From JBBWZH01 sp035544115 (GTDB taxonomy: Bacteria > Actinomycetota > Actinomycetes > Mycobacteriales > CADCTP01), in the NCBI GenBank assembly GCA_963714145.1, contig OY970235.1:1116001-1180000 (forward strand): DNA of 64,000 nt. Reading direction: 5' to 3'. Below, one piece after another: positions 43,717 to 51,728 of the stretch. How positions within the stretch are numbered: the stretch's first letter is position 1; every line of letters starts with the position of its first letter. Under the pieces are notes generated by a model. It did not search any database. It was not told the DNA's origin and saw only the letters and a list, made by a program, of their open reading frames with translations. Made by a program: the position numbers and the translations under genes.

Positions 43717-44777
43717 GTGACGAACTGCTGGCCGCGACGATCGCCCGGATCGGCCCGCTGGACGGGCCGGCGGCCGCGGCCGCGCAGCTGCGGCAGCTGC
43801 GGCTGACCAAGCCAGCCGGTGCGCTGGGCCGGCTGGAGGAGGTGTCGGTACAGCTCGCCGGGCTGGCCGGGGTCTGCCCGCCGCCGCTGCCGGAGCCGGC
43901 CACGGTCGCGGTGTTCGCCGCCGACCACGGCGTGCACCGGCAGGGCGTCACGCCCTGGCCGCAGGAGGTGACCGCGCAGATGGTGGCGAACTTCCTGGCC
44001 GGCGGTGCCGCCGCGAACGTGCTGGCCACCCAGGTCGGGGCCACCGTCCAGGTGGTGGACGTCGGGGTCGCCGCCGAACTGCCGGCCGCGCCCGGGCTGC
44101 TGGCCCGCAAGGTCGCGCCGGGCACCGCGGACATGACCGGGGACCCGGCGATGTCCCGGGACCAGGCGGTGGCCGCGGTCGGAGTCGGCATCGCGGTGGC
44201 CGCCGAACTGATCGCCGCCGGCACCCGGATCCTGCTCACCGGCGACATGGGCATCGCGAACACGACCGCCAGCGCCGCCCTGATCGCGGCCTGCACCGGC
44301 GCCGACCCGGCCACGGTGACCGGGCGCGGCACCGGCATCGACGACGCCATGCTCGCGCACAAGGTGGACGTGGTCCGCCGGGCACTGGCGTTGCACCGGC
44401 CCGATCCGGCCGACCCGATCGGCGTGCTGGCCGCGGTCGGCGGGTTCGAGCACGCGGCGCTGGCCGGCTACATCCTCGGCGCCGCCGCCAGCCGGGTGCC
44501 GGTGCTGCTGGACGGGGTGATCGCCGGCAGCGCCGCGCTGATCGCGCAGCGGCTCTGCCCGGACGCGCTCGCCGCCTGCATCGCCGGCCACCGCTCGGCC
44601 GAGCCGGGGCACGCGGTCGCGCTGGAACACCTTGGTCTGCGCCCGCTGATCGACCTGGACCTGCGGCTCGGCGAGGGCACCGGTGCGCTGCTCGCCCTCC
44701 CGATCGTGCAGGGGGCGGCCCGCACGCTGCGCGACATGGCCACCTTCGACGCTGCCGGCGTCACCGACGGCGGCTGA
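43713..44777 (+). CDS. cobT: Nicotinate-nucleotide--dimethylbenzimidazole phosphoribosyltransferase
   Basis: 354 residues, full length and unbroken. Family blocks: RLTKPAGALGRLEEVSVQLA, VAVFAADHGVHRQGVTPWPQ, LTGDMGIANTTASAALIAAC, VLAAVGGFEHAALAGYILGA (catalytic Glu) and LRPLIDLDLRLGEGTGALLA. It makes alpha-ribazole phosphate, the lower ligand that CobS attaches. Last gene of the operon, followed by a hairpin terminator. Confidence 0.96.
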   Translation: MSDELLAATIARIGPLDGPAAAAAQLRQLRLTKPAGALGRLEEVSVQLAGLAGVCPPPLPEPATVAVFAADHGVHRQGVTPWPQEVTAQMVANFLAGGAAANVLATQVGATVQVVDVGVAAELPAAPGLLARKVAPGTADMTGDPAMSRDQAVAAVGVGIAVAAELIAAGTRILLTGDMGIANTTASAALIAACTGADPATVTGRGTGIDDAMLAHKVDVVRRALALHRPDPADPIGVLAAVGGFEHAALAGYILGAAASRVPVLLDGVIAGSAALIAQRLCPDALAACIAGHRSAEPGHAVALEHLGLRPLIDLDLRLGEGTGALLALPIVQGAARTLRDMATFDAAGVTDGG

Positions 44778-44837
44778 CCGTCCGCCACCAGGGCGGTCAC
44801 GGCCTGCTGTCGGGCCGGCCGCAGACCCCCAATCATG

Positions 44838-44857
44838 CCCCCCGGATGGGGGGATTT
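44838..44857 (+). terminator. Intrinsic terminator after the cob operon
   Basis: cccccc (44838-44843) pairs with gggggg (44848-44853) around ggat, directly followed by atttt. A GC stem with a short T-run, 60 bases after the cobT stop. Confidence 0.6.
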
Positions 44858-44912
44858 TCCCCTGCCGGTATCCGTGCCGTAGCGGCCACGCTCTGGGTGT
44901 TGGGCAACCAGT

Positions 44913-44931
44913 GGCACCGGGAACCGGTGCC
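44913..44931 (+). promoter_or_regulatory. Perfect inverted repeat upstream of the DUF5999-like gene
   Basis: ggcaccgg (44913-44920) and ccggtgcc (44924-44931) with a 3-base spacer, 24 bases before the ATG at 44955. It could be an operator or a leader hairpin. Confidence 0.4.
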
Positions 44932-44954
44932 GCGAGCGGAACGGAGGACACGCC

Positions 44955-45167
44955 ATGTGCCAGCACCAGATGAGCTGCCCCGGGGCGGACGCTCCGGACC
45001 ACGCCGCCGCCCAGGTCGTCGCCGCGCATCCGGAGCAGGGCTGGAGCCTGCTATGCAACGGGGTGATCCTGTTCGCCGACACCGGCGAGCTGCTCCCGGA
45101 CGGCAGCGCGGTCGCGCCGCACCGCCCGGGGCGGGCCTGCCGCCCGGTGCTCCAGCCAGCCGCGTAG
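44955..45167 (+). CDS. DUF5999-like small protein
   Basis: 70 residues: MCQHQMSCPGADAPDHAAAQ, then VVAAHPEQGWSLLCNGVILF and DTGELLPDGSAVAPHRPGRA. The CxHxxxCPxAD start and the HPEQGWSLLCNGV core are characteristic of a small family common in actinomycetes (I recall it as DUF5999). ATG 44955 has GGAGGAC upstream. Three cysteines and nearby histidines could bind metal, but the function is unknown. Confidence 0.8.
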   Translation: MCQHQMSCPGADAPDHAAAQVVAAHPEQGWSLLCNGVILFADTGELLPDGSAVAPHRPGRACRPVLQPAA

Positions 45168-45195
45168 ACCTCGCAGGATCGGCTCGGGCCGCCGG

Positions 45196-46524
45196 CTAAC
45201 CGAGGATGGCCCAGCCGTGTGCCGGGACCGTGACGGCTCCGGCCCCGGCTCCGGTCGCGGTGCCGGCGAGCACTCCGGTGGCCGGCAGTTCGAACTCGGC
45301 GGGCGTGTCGTCCAGGTTGAGGGCGACGAACAGCCGCTGGTCGCCGGCGGCGGCCTGGTAGCTGAGCTGGGTGTTGGTCAGCCGGATCGGCGTGACCCGG
45401 GCGCGGTGCAGCCAGGGGTGCCGGCGCCGTAGGCCGATCAGCAGTTGGTGCAGCCGGTACGTCGGCCAGCCGTACGGTGCGAGCGCGGCCGGGGCGGTGG
45501 GCAGCGCCGGCCGCACCGCGTCGTCGCCGCCGGCCCGATCCTCCTTCACGCCGCGGAACGCCTGCTCGTCCCCGTAGTAGATGGATGGGACCCCGCCGAC
45601 CGTGAGCAGGACGACCAGCGCGTGCGGCAGGTGCCGTTCCGTCCGCAGCCGGCTGGCCAGCCGGGTCACGTCGTGGTTGCCGACGAAGGTGAGCGGCGCG
45701 AACGAGTCGAGGTAGCCGTTGTGCCGGCCCAGCGCCCAGGCCAGCTCGAAGAAGTTGCCGTCGTTCAGCGCGCTCCAGACCGCCTTCCAGAGCTCGTACT
45801 GGGTCACCGAGTCGAGCCCGGACGAGGCGACCACGCCGGCATAGTCGCCGTGGATCACCTCGCCGACGAACCAGGCGTCCGGATGGGCCCGGCGGACCCT
45901 CGGCAGCACCGCCGCCCAGAACTCCACCGGCACCGCGTACGCCGCGTCCAGCCGCCAGCCGTCGGCGCCCCGCTCCAGCCAGTGACACATGACCCCGGCC
46001 ACGTACTCCTGGACCGCCGGCTCGGCGTGGTTCAGGGCGACCAGCCCGGGGTGCCCCTCGAACCTCTCGTACGACGGCTCGGCGGCTGGCCCGTCCGGCC
46101 GGTCCGGCCAGGTCAGCCGGAACCAGCCGGCCTCGGGCGCCGACGGCCCGCCGGCCAGGGCCCGGCGGAAGGCCGGGAAGCCCCGGCCGACATGGTTGAA
46201 CACGCCGTCCAGCAGCACCCGCAGGCCCCGGCGGTGGGCGGCATCGAAGAGCCGGGCCAGGTCGGACCCGTCACCCAGCCGCGGATCGACCTGGAAGTGG
46301 TCGATCGTGTCGTAACCGTGCGTCTCGGCGGCGAACACCGGCCCCAGCGCCAGCCCGGAGGCGCCAAGTTCCACGGCGTAGTCGAGCCAGCTCTCGAGCT
46401 GGCCGAGCCGGTGCGCCGGCGCACCATCCCCAGTGCCGGCGGCACCGGTCGGGTCGGCGCCGACCGCCCCCAGTGGGTACACCTGCCACCACACCACGTG
46501 CTCGGCCCAGTGCGGCATCGTCAC
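45196..46524 (-). CDS. Glycoside hydrolase family 13 (alpha-amylase superfamily) enzyme
   Basis: About 442 residues from GTG 46524, which overlaps the MarR stop (ATG 46518 is also possible). GH13 regions in order: region I DGVFNHVGRGF, region II GWRLDAAYAVP (nucleophile Asp), region III WFVGEVIHGDY (acid/base Glu), region IV FVGNHDVTRLA (third Asp). The lack of a signal peptide suggests a cytoplasmic enzyme acting on imported or stored maltooligosaccharides. It is probably cotranscribed behind the MarR gene. Confidence 0.88.
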   Translation of the reverse strand: MTMPHWAEHVVWWQVYPLGAVGADPTGAAGTGDGAPAHRLGQLESWLDYAVELGASGLALGPVFAAETHGYDTIDHFQVDPRLGDGSDLARLFDAAHRRGLRVLLDGVFNHVGRGFPAFRRALAGGPSAPEAGWFRLTWPDRPDGPAAEPSYERFEGHPGLVALNHAEPAVQEYVAGVMCHWLERGADGWRLDAAYAVPVEFWAAVLPRVRRAHPDAWFVGEVIHGDYAGVVASSGLDSVTQYELWKAVWSALNDGNFFELAWALGRHNGYLDSFAPLTFVGNHDVTRLASRLRTERHLPHALVVLLTVGGVPSIYYGDEQAFRGVKEDRAGGDDAVRPALPTAPAALAPYGWPTYRLHQLLIGLRRRHPWLHRARVTPIRLTNTQLSYQAAAGDQRLFVALNLDDTPAEFELPATGVLAGTATGAGAGAVTVPAHGWAILG

Positions 46525-46997
46525 GCCGCGCCTGTCTCGGCCGGGGACACCGGCACGGCGGGGGCGGCGGCGAGCCGGTCGAGCAGGCTGGCGGCGATCC
46601 GCAGCAGCTGCGCTTCCGGCTCGGTCAGCTCGGCCAGCGCCGCGGCCAACCACCGGTCGCGCTGGGCCATATCGCGACCCAGCGCGGACCGGCCGGCCGG
46701 GGTGATGCTCAGCAGCGCCTGCCGCCCGTCATGGTGGCTGCGCTCCCGGCTGATCAGGCCGGTCAGCTCGAGCTCGGCGAACACCCGGGTCAGCGACTGC
46801 GGCTGCTGGTGCTCGGCGGCGGCGATCTCACCCGGAGTAGCGGCGCCGTAGCGGTACAGGTGGGCCAGCACGGTGATCTTGTTGGCGGTCAGCGCGCCGG
46901 GTGCCCGTTCCGAGCGCAGCCGGCGGGCCAGCCGCATGGAACCGCGCCGCACGTCCGCCGCGACGGCGAGCAACGGGTCCAGATAATCAGCAGACAC
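46521..46997 (-). CDS. MarR family transcriptional regulator
   Basis: 158 residues from GTG 46997. Winged helix at about residues 35-105: ALTANKITVLAHLYRYGAAT, then EIAAAEHQQPQSLTRVFAEL and the wing SRERSHHDGRQALLSITPAG. It is divergent from the FUSC exporter gene with a 66-base AT-richer gap, the classic layout of a repressor controlling an efflux gene and itself. The GH13 gene overlaps its 3' end. Confidence 0.9.
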   Translation of the reverse strand: MSADYLDPLLAVAADVRRGSMRLARRLRSERAPGALTANKITVLAHLYRYGAATPGEIAAAEHQQPQSLTRVFAELELTGLISRERSHHDGRQALLSITPAGRSALGRDMAQRDRWLAAALAELTEPEAQLLRIAASLLDRLAAAPAVPVSPAETGAA

Positions 46998-47063
46998 ACT
47001 CGTACGTTAACACTTACTATCTTGACGTCAGAAGCCTTTTGAACAAGGAAACGATCGTACGCG
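46998..47063. promoter_or_regulatory. Divergent promoter/operator region between marR and the FUSC gene
   Basis: 66 bases, AT-richer than the surroundings, carrying two copies of the palindrome CGTACG (47001-47006 and 47056-47061) flanking the central part, which contains ttaacacttactatcttgac. A MarR site here is likely; the exact bases are inferred. Confidence 0.5.
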
Positions 47064-48929
47064 ATGAGTAGCATTATGGCGCGGTTGCCCGGCGGGCTGG
47101 CCGAGCTGCGGGCCACCGCGGTCGCGATGGCGGCGGTGCTCGGCAGCTTCGGCACCGCGCTGCTGATCGAGGGCTGGGCCGGTCTGCACACCGACGTCGT
47201 GGTGCTCGCGGTCGCGCTGGCCGTCACGCTCAGTCGCAGCCAGCGTGACGTCGAGCTGCGCCACCTGCTGCTCGGGCTGCTCGTGCTGCCGGTGGTCGCG
47301 CTCGGCGCCAGCCAGGCGGGCCTGCTGATGGCCCGCAACCCGGCGCTGGGCGACACGCTGTTCGCCGTCGCCGTGAGTGGGTCGATCTGGCTGCGCCGGT
47401 TCGGCGCCACGGCCGCCCGGGCCGGCACCCTGCTCGCGACGCCGTTCCTGGCCATGCTGATCACGCCGGTGCCGCTGACCCACGAGGACGCCCGCTCCCT
47501 CTGGACGCCGGTGCTCGGGCTGCTCGCGGTCGGCTGGGTCACGCTGACCCGGTTCACGGCCGAGTGGCTCAGGTTCGTCCGGCCGGCGGGCGCGGTACCG
47601 GGCCCGCGCGCGGCCCGCCTGATGCGGTCCGGGCGCCCATCCGCCGGCCGGCTGCCGGCCAGCACCCGGATGGCGGCACAGATGGGCGTCGCGCTCGGGC
47701 TCGCCTTCCTGGTCGGGCACCAGGTGTTCCCGCGGCACTGGCCCTGGGTGGTGCTGACCGCGTTCATCGTGTCCAGCGGCAACCGCGGCCGCGCCGACGT
47801 GCTCTACAAGGCGGTGCTGCGGCTGGTCGGCGCGTTGGTCGGGGTGGCGGCGGCGACCCCGCTGGCCGGCACGTTCGGCCCCGGCGACAAGCGGGCGATC
47901 GTCGTGATCTTCGCTGTGCTCGCGGTCGGGAGCTGGCTACGGTCGATCAACTACGCGTTCTGGGCCGCCGCCGTGACCACGATGCTCTCGTTCCTCTACG
48001 GCTACCTGGGCGAGTCGGCCACCGGCCTGCTCGGCGGACGGCTGCTCGGCATCCTGCTCGGCGCGGTGATCGCGGTCGGCGCCGCCTGGCTGGTGTTCCC
48101 GGTGCCGACCACCGGTGTGTTGCGCCGCCGCACCGCCGATGCCCTGGCCGCCCTCTCCGACTTCCTCGCCGCCGCCCGGGCCGAGCCCGCCGCCCGAGCC
48201 GAGCCCGTCGTGCGGGCCGAGCCCGTCGTGCGGGCCGAGCCCGCCGTGCAAGCCGAGCCCGTCGCCCGGGGCGGGTCGGTCGTCCTCACGTCGCAGCGCA
48301 CCCAGTTCGAGGCCGCCGTGCTGCTGCTCGGCCAGCTCGCACCGCCGCTGCGCGCGCACCGCCTGCTCGCCCGCCGCTGGCGCGCCGGGCCCTACCAGGC
48401 CGACATCATCGACACGCTGCGCCGCTGCCGCGCTCCAGTCGGCGCCATCGCCCGGCTCGGCACCGCCGACCCGAGCGCCCTTGCCGCCGCAACCTGGCAG
48501 TCCGGCCAGCTGGCCCGGGCGGTCGGCAACCTCCGGCGCGCCCTCGTCGGCCGCCCCGCCCCGGATGCCGCGGCCCCGATTGCCGCGGCCCCGAAGGCTG
48601 GCGCTGGCGGCACCGGTCCGGGCCGGGCTCCGGAGGTGTCGATGAACGGTGACGCCGGCTCGCCGGTGGGCACCGCCGGTGGCAGCGCCGAGCTGGCCGC
48701 AGCGTTCGCCGAGCTCCGCGCCCTGCTTGCCGACCTCGCGGTCAGCGTGCACGCGGCACGTCCGCGAGCCGGCCCGCTGGCCGGGCGCCGGCGCCGGCGC
48801 CGCGAGCCCGGCAAGCCGGGGGAGGGCGGTCCTGATCACCCCGAGGTCAGCACCCGGGGGCAGCCCGAGGCGCACCAGCGTGCTGATCCTCAGGTGACCC
48901 GGCGTTCCTGGCGTCGTACCGCGAGCTGA
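47064..48929 (+). CDS. FUSC family membrane protein (probable exporter)
   Basis: 621 residues with two sets of membrane helices (about residues 15-165 and 210-345) separated by a short loop, then a soluble tail. The second set contains WPWVVLTAFIVSSGNRGRAD and VLRLVGALVGVAAATPLAG, typical of the FUSC/aromatic-acid-exporter group. Residues about 370-403 are a 6-residue repeat (RAEPVV) from an 18-base tandem repeat. The last 50 residues are very basic. Control by the divergent MarR protein is likely. Substrate unknown. Confidence 0.82.
   Translation: MSSIMARLPGGLAELRATAVAMAAVLGSFGTALLIEGWAGLHTDVVVLAVALAVTLSRSQRDVELRHLLLGLLVLPVVALGASQAGLLMARNPALGDTLFAVAVSGSIWLRRFGATAARAGTLLATPFLAMLITPVPLTHEDARSLWTPVLGLLAVGWVTLTRFTAEWLRFVRPAGAVPGPRAARLMRSGRPSAGRLPASTRMAAQMGVALGLAFLVGHQVFPRHWPWVVLTAFIVSSGNRGRADVLYKAVLRLVGALVGVAAATPLAGTFGPGDKRAIVVIFAVLAVGSWLRSINYAFWAAAVTTMLSFLYGYLGESATGLLGGRLLGILLGAVIAVGAAWLVFPVPTTGVLRRRTADALAALSDFLAAARAEPAARAEPVVRAEPVVRAEPAVQAEPVARGGSVVLTSQRTQFEAAVLLLGQLAPPLRAHRLLARRWRAGPYQADIIDTLRRCRAPVGAIARLGTADPSALAAATWQSGQLARAVGNLRRALVGRPAPDAAAPIAAAPKAGAGGTGPGRAPEVSMNGDAGSPVGTAGGSAELAAAFAELRALLADLAVSVHAARPRAGPLAGRRRRRREPGKPGEGGPDHPEVSTRGQPEAHQRADPQVTRRSWRRTAS
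48172..48270 (+). repeat. 18-base in-frame repeat in the FUSC gene
   Basis: Five or so copies of cgggccgagcccgtcgtg and close variants encode RAEPVV/RAEPAA units in the cytoplasmic linker. Confidence 0.8.
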
Positions 48930-49262
48930 AGTCCGTCGACCAGCGGGCCCACACCGCCCGGACGAACCGGCCGGGAGACCTGCGCACTGCGCCGGTACGA
49001 CAAGAGCGATCACAACGTGCGGTCCGATCGGACGGAACGGTTCGGCGGGGGCGGCCGGGCAGTCCTGGCGTCATCAGCGACACCAGCCCGCTCGGACGGA
49101 CATTCACCGGATGCGAGCCGTGAACCGGGCGGGACGGGCGCCAGGGCCGGCCGGTCGGCCGACGGCGTGGGCCGGCCGGTTCCTCATAGGCTCGGCCGAC
49201 GGGCCGAAGCTCAGGACAGGAGGCCCGGGGTTCGGGTATGGGCGAGTGCGGGGGGCCGCGGC
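48930..49262. other. Gene-free stretch upstream of the PilZ gene
   Basis: 333 bases. A frame open from 49017 runs into the PilZ gene, but its first 82 residues are Arg/Gly/Pro-rich and look non-coding. No clear promoter or repeat seen. Confidence 0.5.
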
Positions 49263-49868
49263 ATGGTGGTTGTTCCGGCGGGCAGCATCCTGCAGCTGCG
49301 CACTGGTGACCTGGACAGCGTCGAGCTGCTGAACCTCGTCGCAGTTCCGATCACCCGGGACGCGGTCTTCGACGTGCTGGTGCTCTCCGAGGTCGGCGAG
49401 GTCGAGGAGGGCATCATCGAGCTGCCCACCCGGGCCGGCCTGTTCCGGTTGCCGGCCCGGCTGAAGCGCGAGGAGAGCCAGGTCGTGCTGACCTCGGGCG
49501 AGCCGCTGGATCCGCTGCAGCGCCGGCGGGCTCCGCGGAGCGGGCTGGTGCTGCCGCTGCGCGGCGCCGCGCAGATCCGCGGCGAGAACGGCGACCTGGC
49601 CGAGCCGGGCGGGCTGATCACCTTCCACGGGCACACCGTGGACGTCGCGCCCGGCGGCCTGCAGGCCCGGCTGGTGTCCGACGTCGGGCTGCGGCTGCCG
49701 CCGAACCTGCAGAGCATCTTCGTCGAGCTGGACCCGGGCAACCCGCAGTCGGTCGCGGTCGGCCTGACCGTCGTCGCCTTCCGCTCGGACGTCCTGCGGG
49801 CCCGCTTCTCCTTCATCTCCCTGGCCGACTGGGCCCGGCTCCGCGAACGCAGCCGCGACCAGTCCTGA
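49263..49868 (+). CDS. PilZ-domain-like protein (possible c-di-GMP effector)
   Basis: 201 residues. The N-terminal YcgR-like beta domain runs over residues 1-95 (LNLVAVPITRDAVFDVLVLS and on). The PilZ start motif is seen as QRRRAPRSGLVLPL near residue 85 (the RxxxR c-di-GMP contacts), followed by TVDVAPGGLQARL near residue 125, equivalent to the D/NxSxxG motif with Ala for Ser. This two-domain layout matches flagellar brake proteins. With the chemoreceptor at 10 kb it fits a motile organism. Start ATG 49263 has a G-rich site 7-12 bases upstream. Confidence 0.7.
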   Translation: MVVVPAGSILQLRTGDLDSVELLNLVAVPITRDAVFDVLVLSEVGEVEEGIIELPTRAGLFRLPARLKREESQVVLTSGEPLDPLQRRRAPRSGLVLPLRGAAQIRGENGDLAEPGGLITFHGHTVDVAPGGLQARLVSDVGLRLPPNLQSIFVELDPGNPQSVAVGLTVVAFRSDVLRARFSFISLADWARLRERSRDQS

Positions 49869-50464
49869 CGGCCGCCTCGGCCGAGCCGATCGGACCGTTC
49901 CTACCTCGGCGCTGGGCCCTCTGGCGTCGGACCACGCCACCGTCGGCCGCCACGGTGTCGGGTCGTCTCGGCGTTGCGCCATTCTTCGGCCGCCGCGGCC
50001 GTCCGCCGCGTTCCGGGCCTCGACGGTCCACTGTGGACTATCAGCGGTGCCGGAGGCCGTGGCGGCCGGTGCGCGCGAGCGCGGCCGGGTAGGTGTCGAC
50101 GCCGCGGTCGCCGTGTGTCACCGTCTCCCATAGCCTGCCGGGCCTGCCGGGCCTGCCGGGCCTGCCGGGCCTGCCGGGCCTGCCGGGCCTGCCGGGCCTG
50201 CCGGGCCTGCCGGGCCTGCCGGGCCTGCCGGGCCTGCCGGGCCTGCCGGGCCTGCCGGGCCTGCCGGGCCTGCCGGGCCTGCCGGGCCTGCCGGGCCTGC
50301 CGGGCCTGGGTCGGCGGCGGCCGGCTCGGGACGTAGGCGGGTCTGGCGGAGGCCGGAGAGGCAGGAAGTGTCGATTTTTCGGGCCGATCGACGCGTCGGT
50401 GGGTATCTCTGTACTGCTGGCGTGCTAGTAAGCACGGAACCTGTATGTGGAGGAGATGAGGATA
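49869..50464. other. Gene-free stretch containing a 9-base minisatellite
   Basis: About 600 bases. It contains a perfect TCCACTGTGGA palindrome at 50027-50037 and the minisatellite at 50133-50308. Frames through the minisatellite exist on both strands but are dominated by the repeat. Confidence 0.55.
50133..50308. repeat. 9-base tandem repeat, about 19.5 copies (gcctgccgg)
   Basis: Perfect head-to-tail copies of gcctgccgg over about 176 bases. Read on the plus strand it gives Leu-Pro-Gly or Cys-Arg-Ala triplets; on the minus strand Gly-Pro-Ala triplets inside a frame from GTG 50435 to 50118. The unit length is a multiple of three, so copy number changes keep frame. Confidence 0.95.
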
Positions 50465-51343
50465 GTGGCGCGCTCGCCTCGCGGATTGTCCACTTCGGAC
50501 CTTGAGCGGATCCGGACGACGCTCGCCGGCGGGCGCAGGCCGAAGGTCGTGTTCACCGACGCGGCCGGCCAGCTGGCCGGGCAGCAGGGGCAGGTGGTCG
50601 AGCTGACCGACCCGGCCAGCAACGACGAGTGGGTGGTGGTCCGGTTCGGCAAGGACACGCTGCCGTTCGCGCCGACCGATCTCGCCGTCGCGCCGAAGGT
50701 GCCGGCCGCCCGCCGCGGCGGCCGCCCCGGGCAGCTGGCGACCCCGGTGGAGACCGCGGCCGCGCCTGCCCCAGCCGCCACCCCGGCGGCCGCCGCACCC
50801 GCCGCCCCCGCGAGCGCCACCCCTGCGAATGCCAGCCCGGCCGGCGCCGGTCCGGCCGCCGAGCCGGCCACCCGCAAGCCGGCGAATGCCAGCCCGGCCA
50901 CCGGTGCGGCGCGCAAGCCGGCGTCCGAGCCGAAGCCCGCGCCGGTCGAGGTCGCCCGCCGGCTGACGGCCGTGCCGAGGGCCGAGACGGAGCCGGCGCG
51001 GCGGCCGGTCCGGGCCGAGGCGCAGCCCGAGGCGGCGCGCAAGCCGGCCCGGAAGTCGGCCAAGGGCAAGGCGCCGGTCGCGCTCACCGTGACGTTGAGC
51101 TACGCCGGCGGCGAGTGGACGGTCGCCGCCCAGCAGGGCACCCGGGCGCTGGCCCGGCCCACGCCCATCCGCCCGGCCGAGGCGTTGCAGATGGTCGGCC
51201 AGCTCGACCTACCCGAGGTCGCCGACGCGGTCGAGGAGATCGTCAACACCGCCCGCGCCGAGGCGGAGCAGGAGGCCGACCGGCTGCGCGCCGAACTGGC
51301 CGAGATCGAAGCCCGGCTGGCCGAACTCCCCGACCGGCACTGA
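50465..51343 (+). CDS. Unknown protein with conserved ends and an Ala/Pro-rich middle
   Basis: About 292 residues. Residues 1-80 are well structured (RIRTTLAGGRRPKVVFTDAA, VVELTDPASNDEWVVVRFGK). Residues 85-200 are Ala/Pro/Lys-rich. The C-terminal 90 residues (LTVTLSYAGGEWTVAAQQGT, then a coiled coil EAEQEADRLRAELAEIEARL) look folded. GTG 50465 has GGAGGAG 9 bases upstream; ATG 50456 would overlap that site. I do not recognise a domain of known function. A nucleic-acid or scaffold role is possible given the basic linker, but this is a guess. Confidence 0.65.
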   Translation: MARSPRGLSTSDLERIRTTLAGGRRPKVVFTDAAGQLAGQQGQVVELTDPASNDEWVVVRFGKDTLPFAPTDLAVAPKVPAARRGGRPGQLATPVETAAAPAPAATPAAAAPAAPASATPANASPAGAGPAAEPATRKPANASPATGAARKPASEPKPAPVEVARRLTAVPRAETEPARRPVRAEAQPEAARKPARKSAKGKAPVALTVTLSYAGGEWTVAAQQGTRALARPTPIRPAEALQMVGQLDLPEVADAVEEIVNTARAEAEQEADRLRAELAEIEARLAELPDRH

Positions 51344-51728
51344 CGCCGGGCTCACCCGGCTCACCGCCGGGCCACACCGGCCGGTGTCAGCGACACTCGG
51401 TCCATCCCGCCAGAACGGCTGGCCTGCGGCGGCTCGGCCAGGGCCAGCCCGCGATGGCGCGGCTCGGCCGGCCCGCGTGGCCCGCCTGCGGCGCTCGCTC
51501 GGCCCGCAGTGCTTCGACTCGGCTGCGGTGGCTCGGCTGACCCGGCCGGCGGTCGTCGGCCGGCAGGTGGGGCGGCTTGGCCGCGGTGGCTCGGCTGGCC
51601 CGGCCGGCGGTGCGTCGGCCGGCAGGTGGGGCGGCTCGGCTGCGGTGGCTCGGCTGGCCCGGCCGGCGGTGCGTCGCCCCGCAGGTGGGGCGGCTTGGCC
51701 GCGGCGGCTTGGCGGGCCCGCGGTGGGT
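51344..51728. other. Gene-free stretch with a 58-59-base tandem repeat
   Basis: 385 bases between the stop of the preceding gene and the stop of the minus-strand gene at 51729. Its first half is rich in ggctcggcc-type words and its second half holds the repeat at 51521-51716. No supported gene. Confidence 0.6.
51521..51716. repeat. 58-59-base tandem repeat, three copies plus a partial
   Basis: Copies begin at 51521, 51579 and 51638 (ggctgcggtggctcggct or ggccgcggtggctcggct) and a partial one at 51697. Each contains cccggccggcggt and ends gcaggtggggcggct. Copies differ by a few substitutions and one base of length. Confidence 0.85.

Noticed and set aside
49017..49262. N-terminal extension of the PilZ protein
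   Set aside because: Arg/Gly-rich residues with no fold; the conserved domain begins right after ATG 49263.
50133..50308. CRISPR array
   Set aside because: The unit is 9 bases with no spacers, so this is a minisatellite.
50118..50435. Collagen-like minus-strand protein as a gene
   Set aside because: Only the repeat supports it; no ribosome site and flanks look non-coding. Kept as a finding only.
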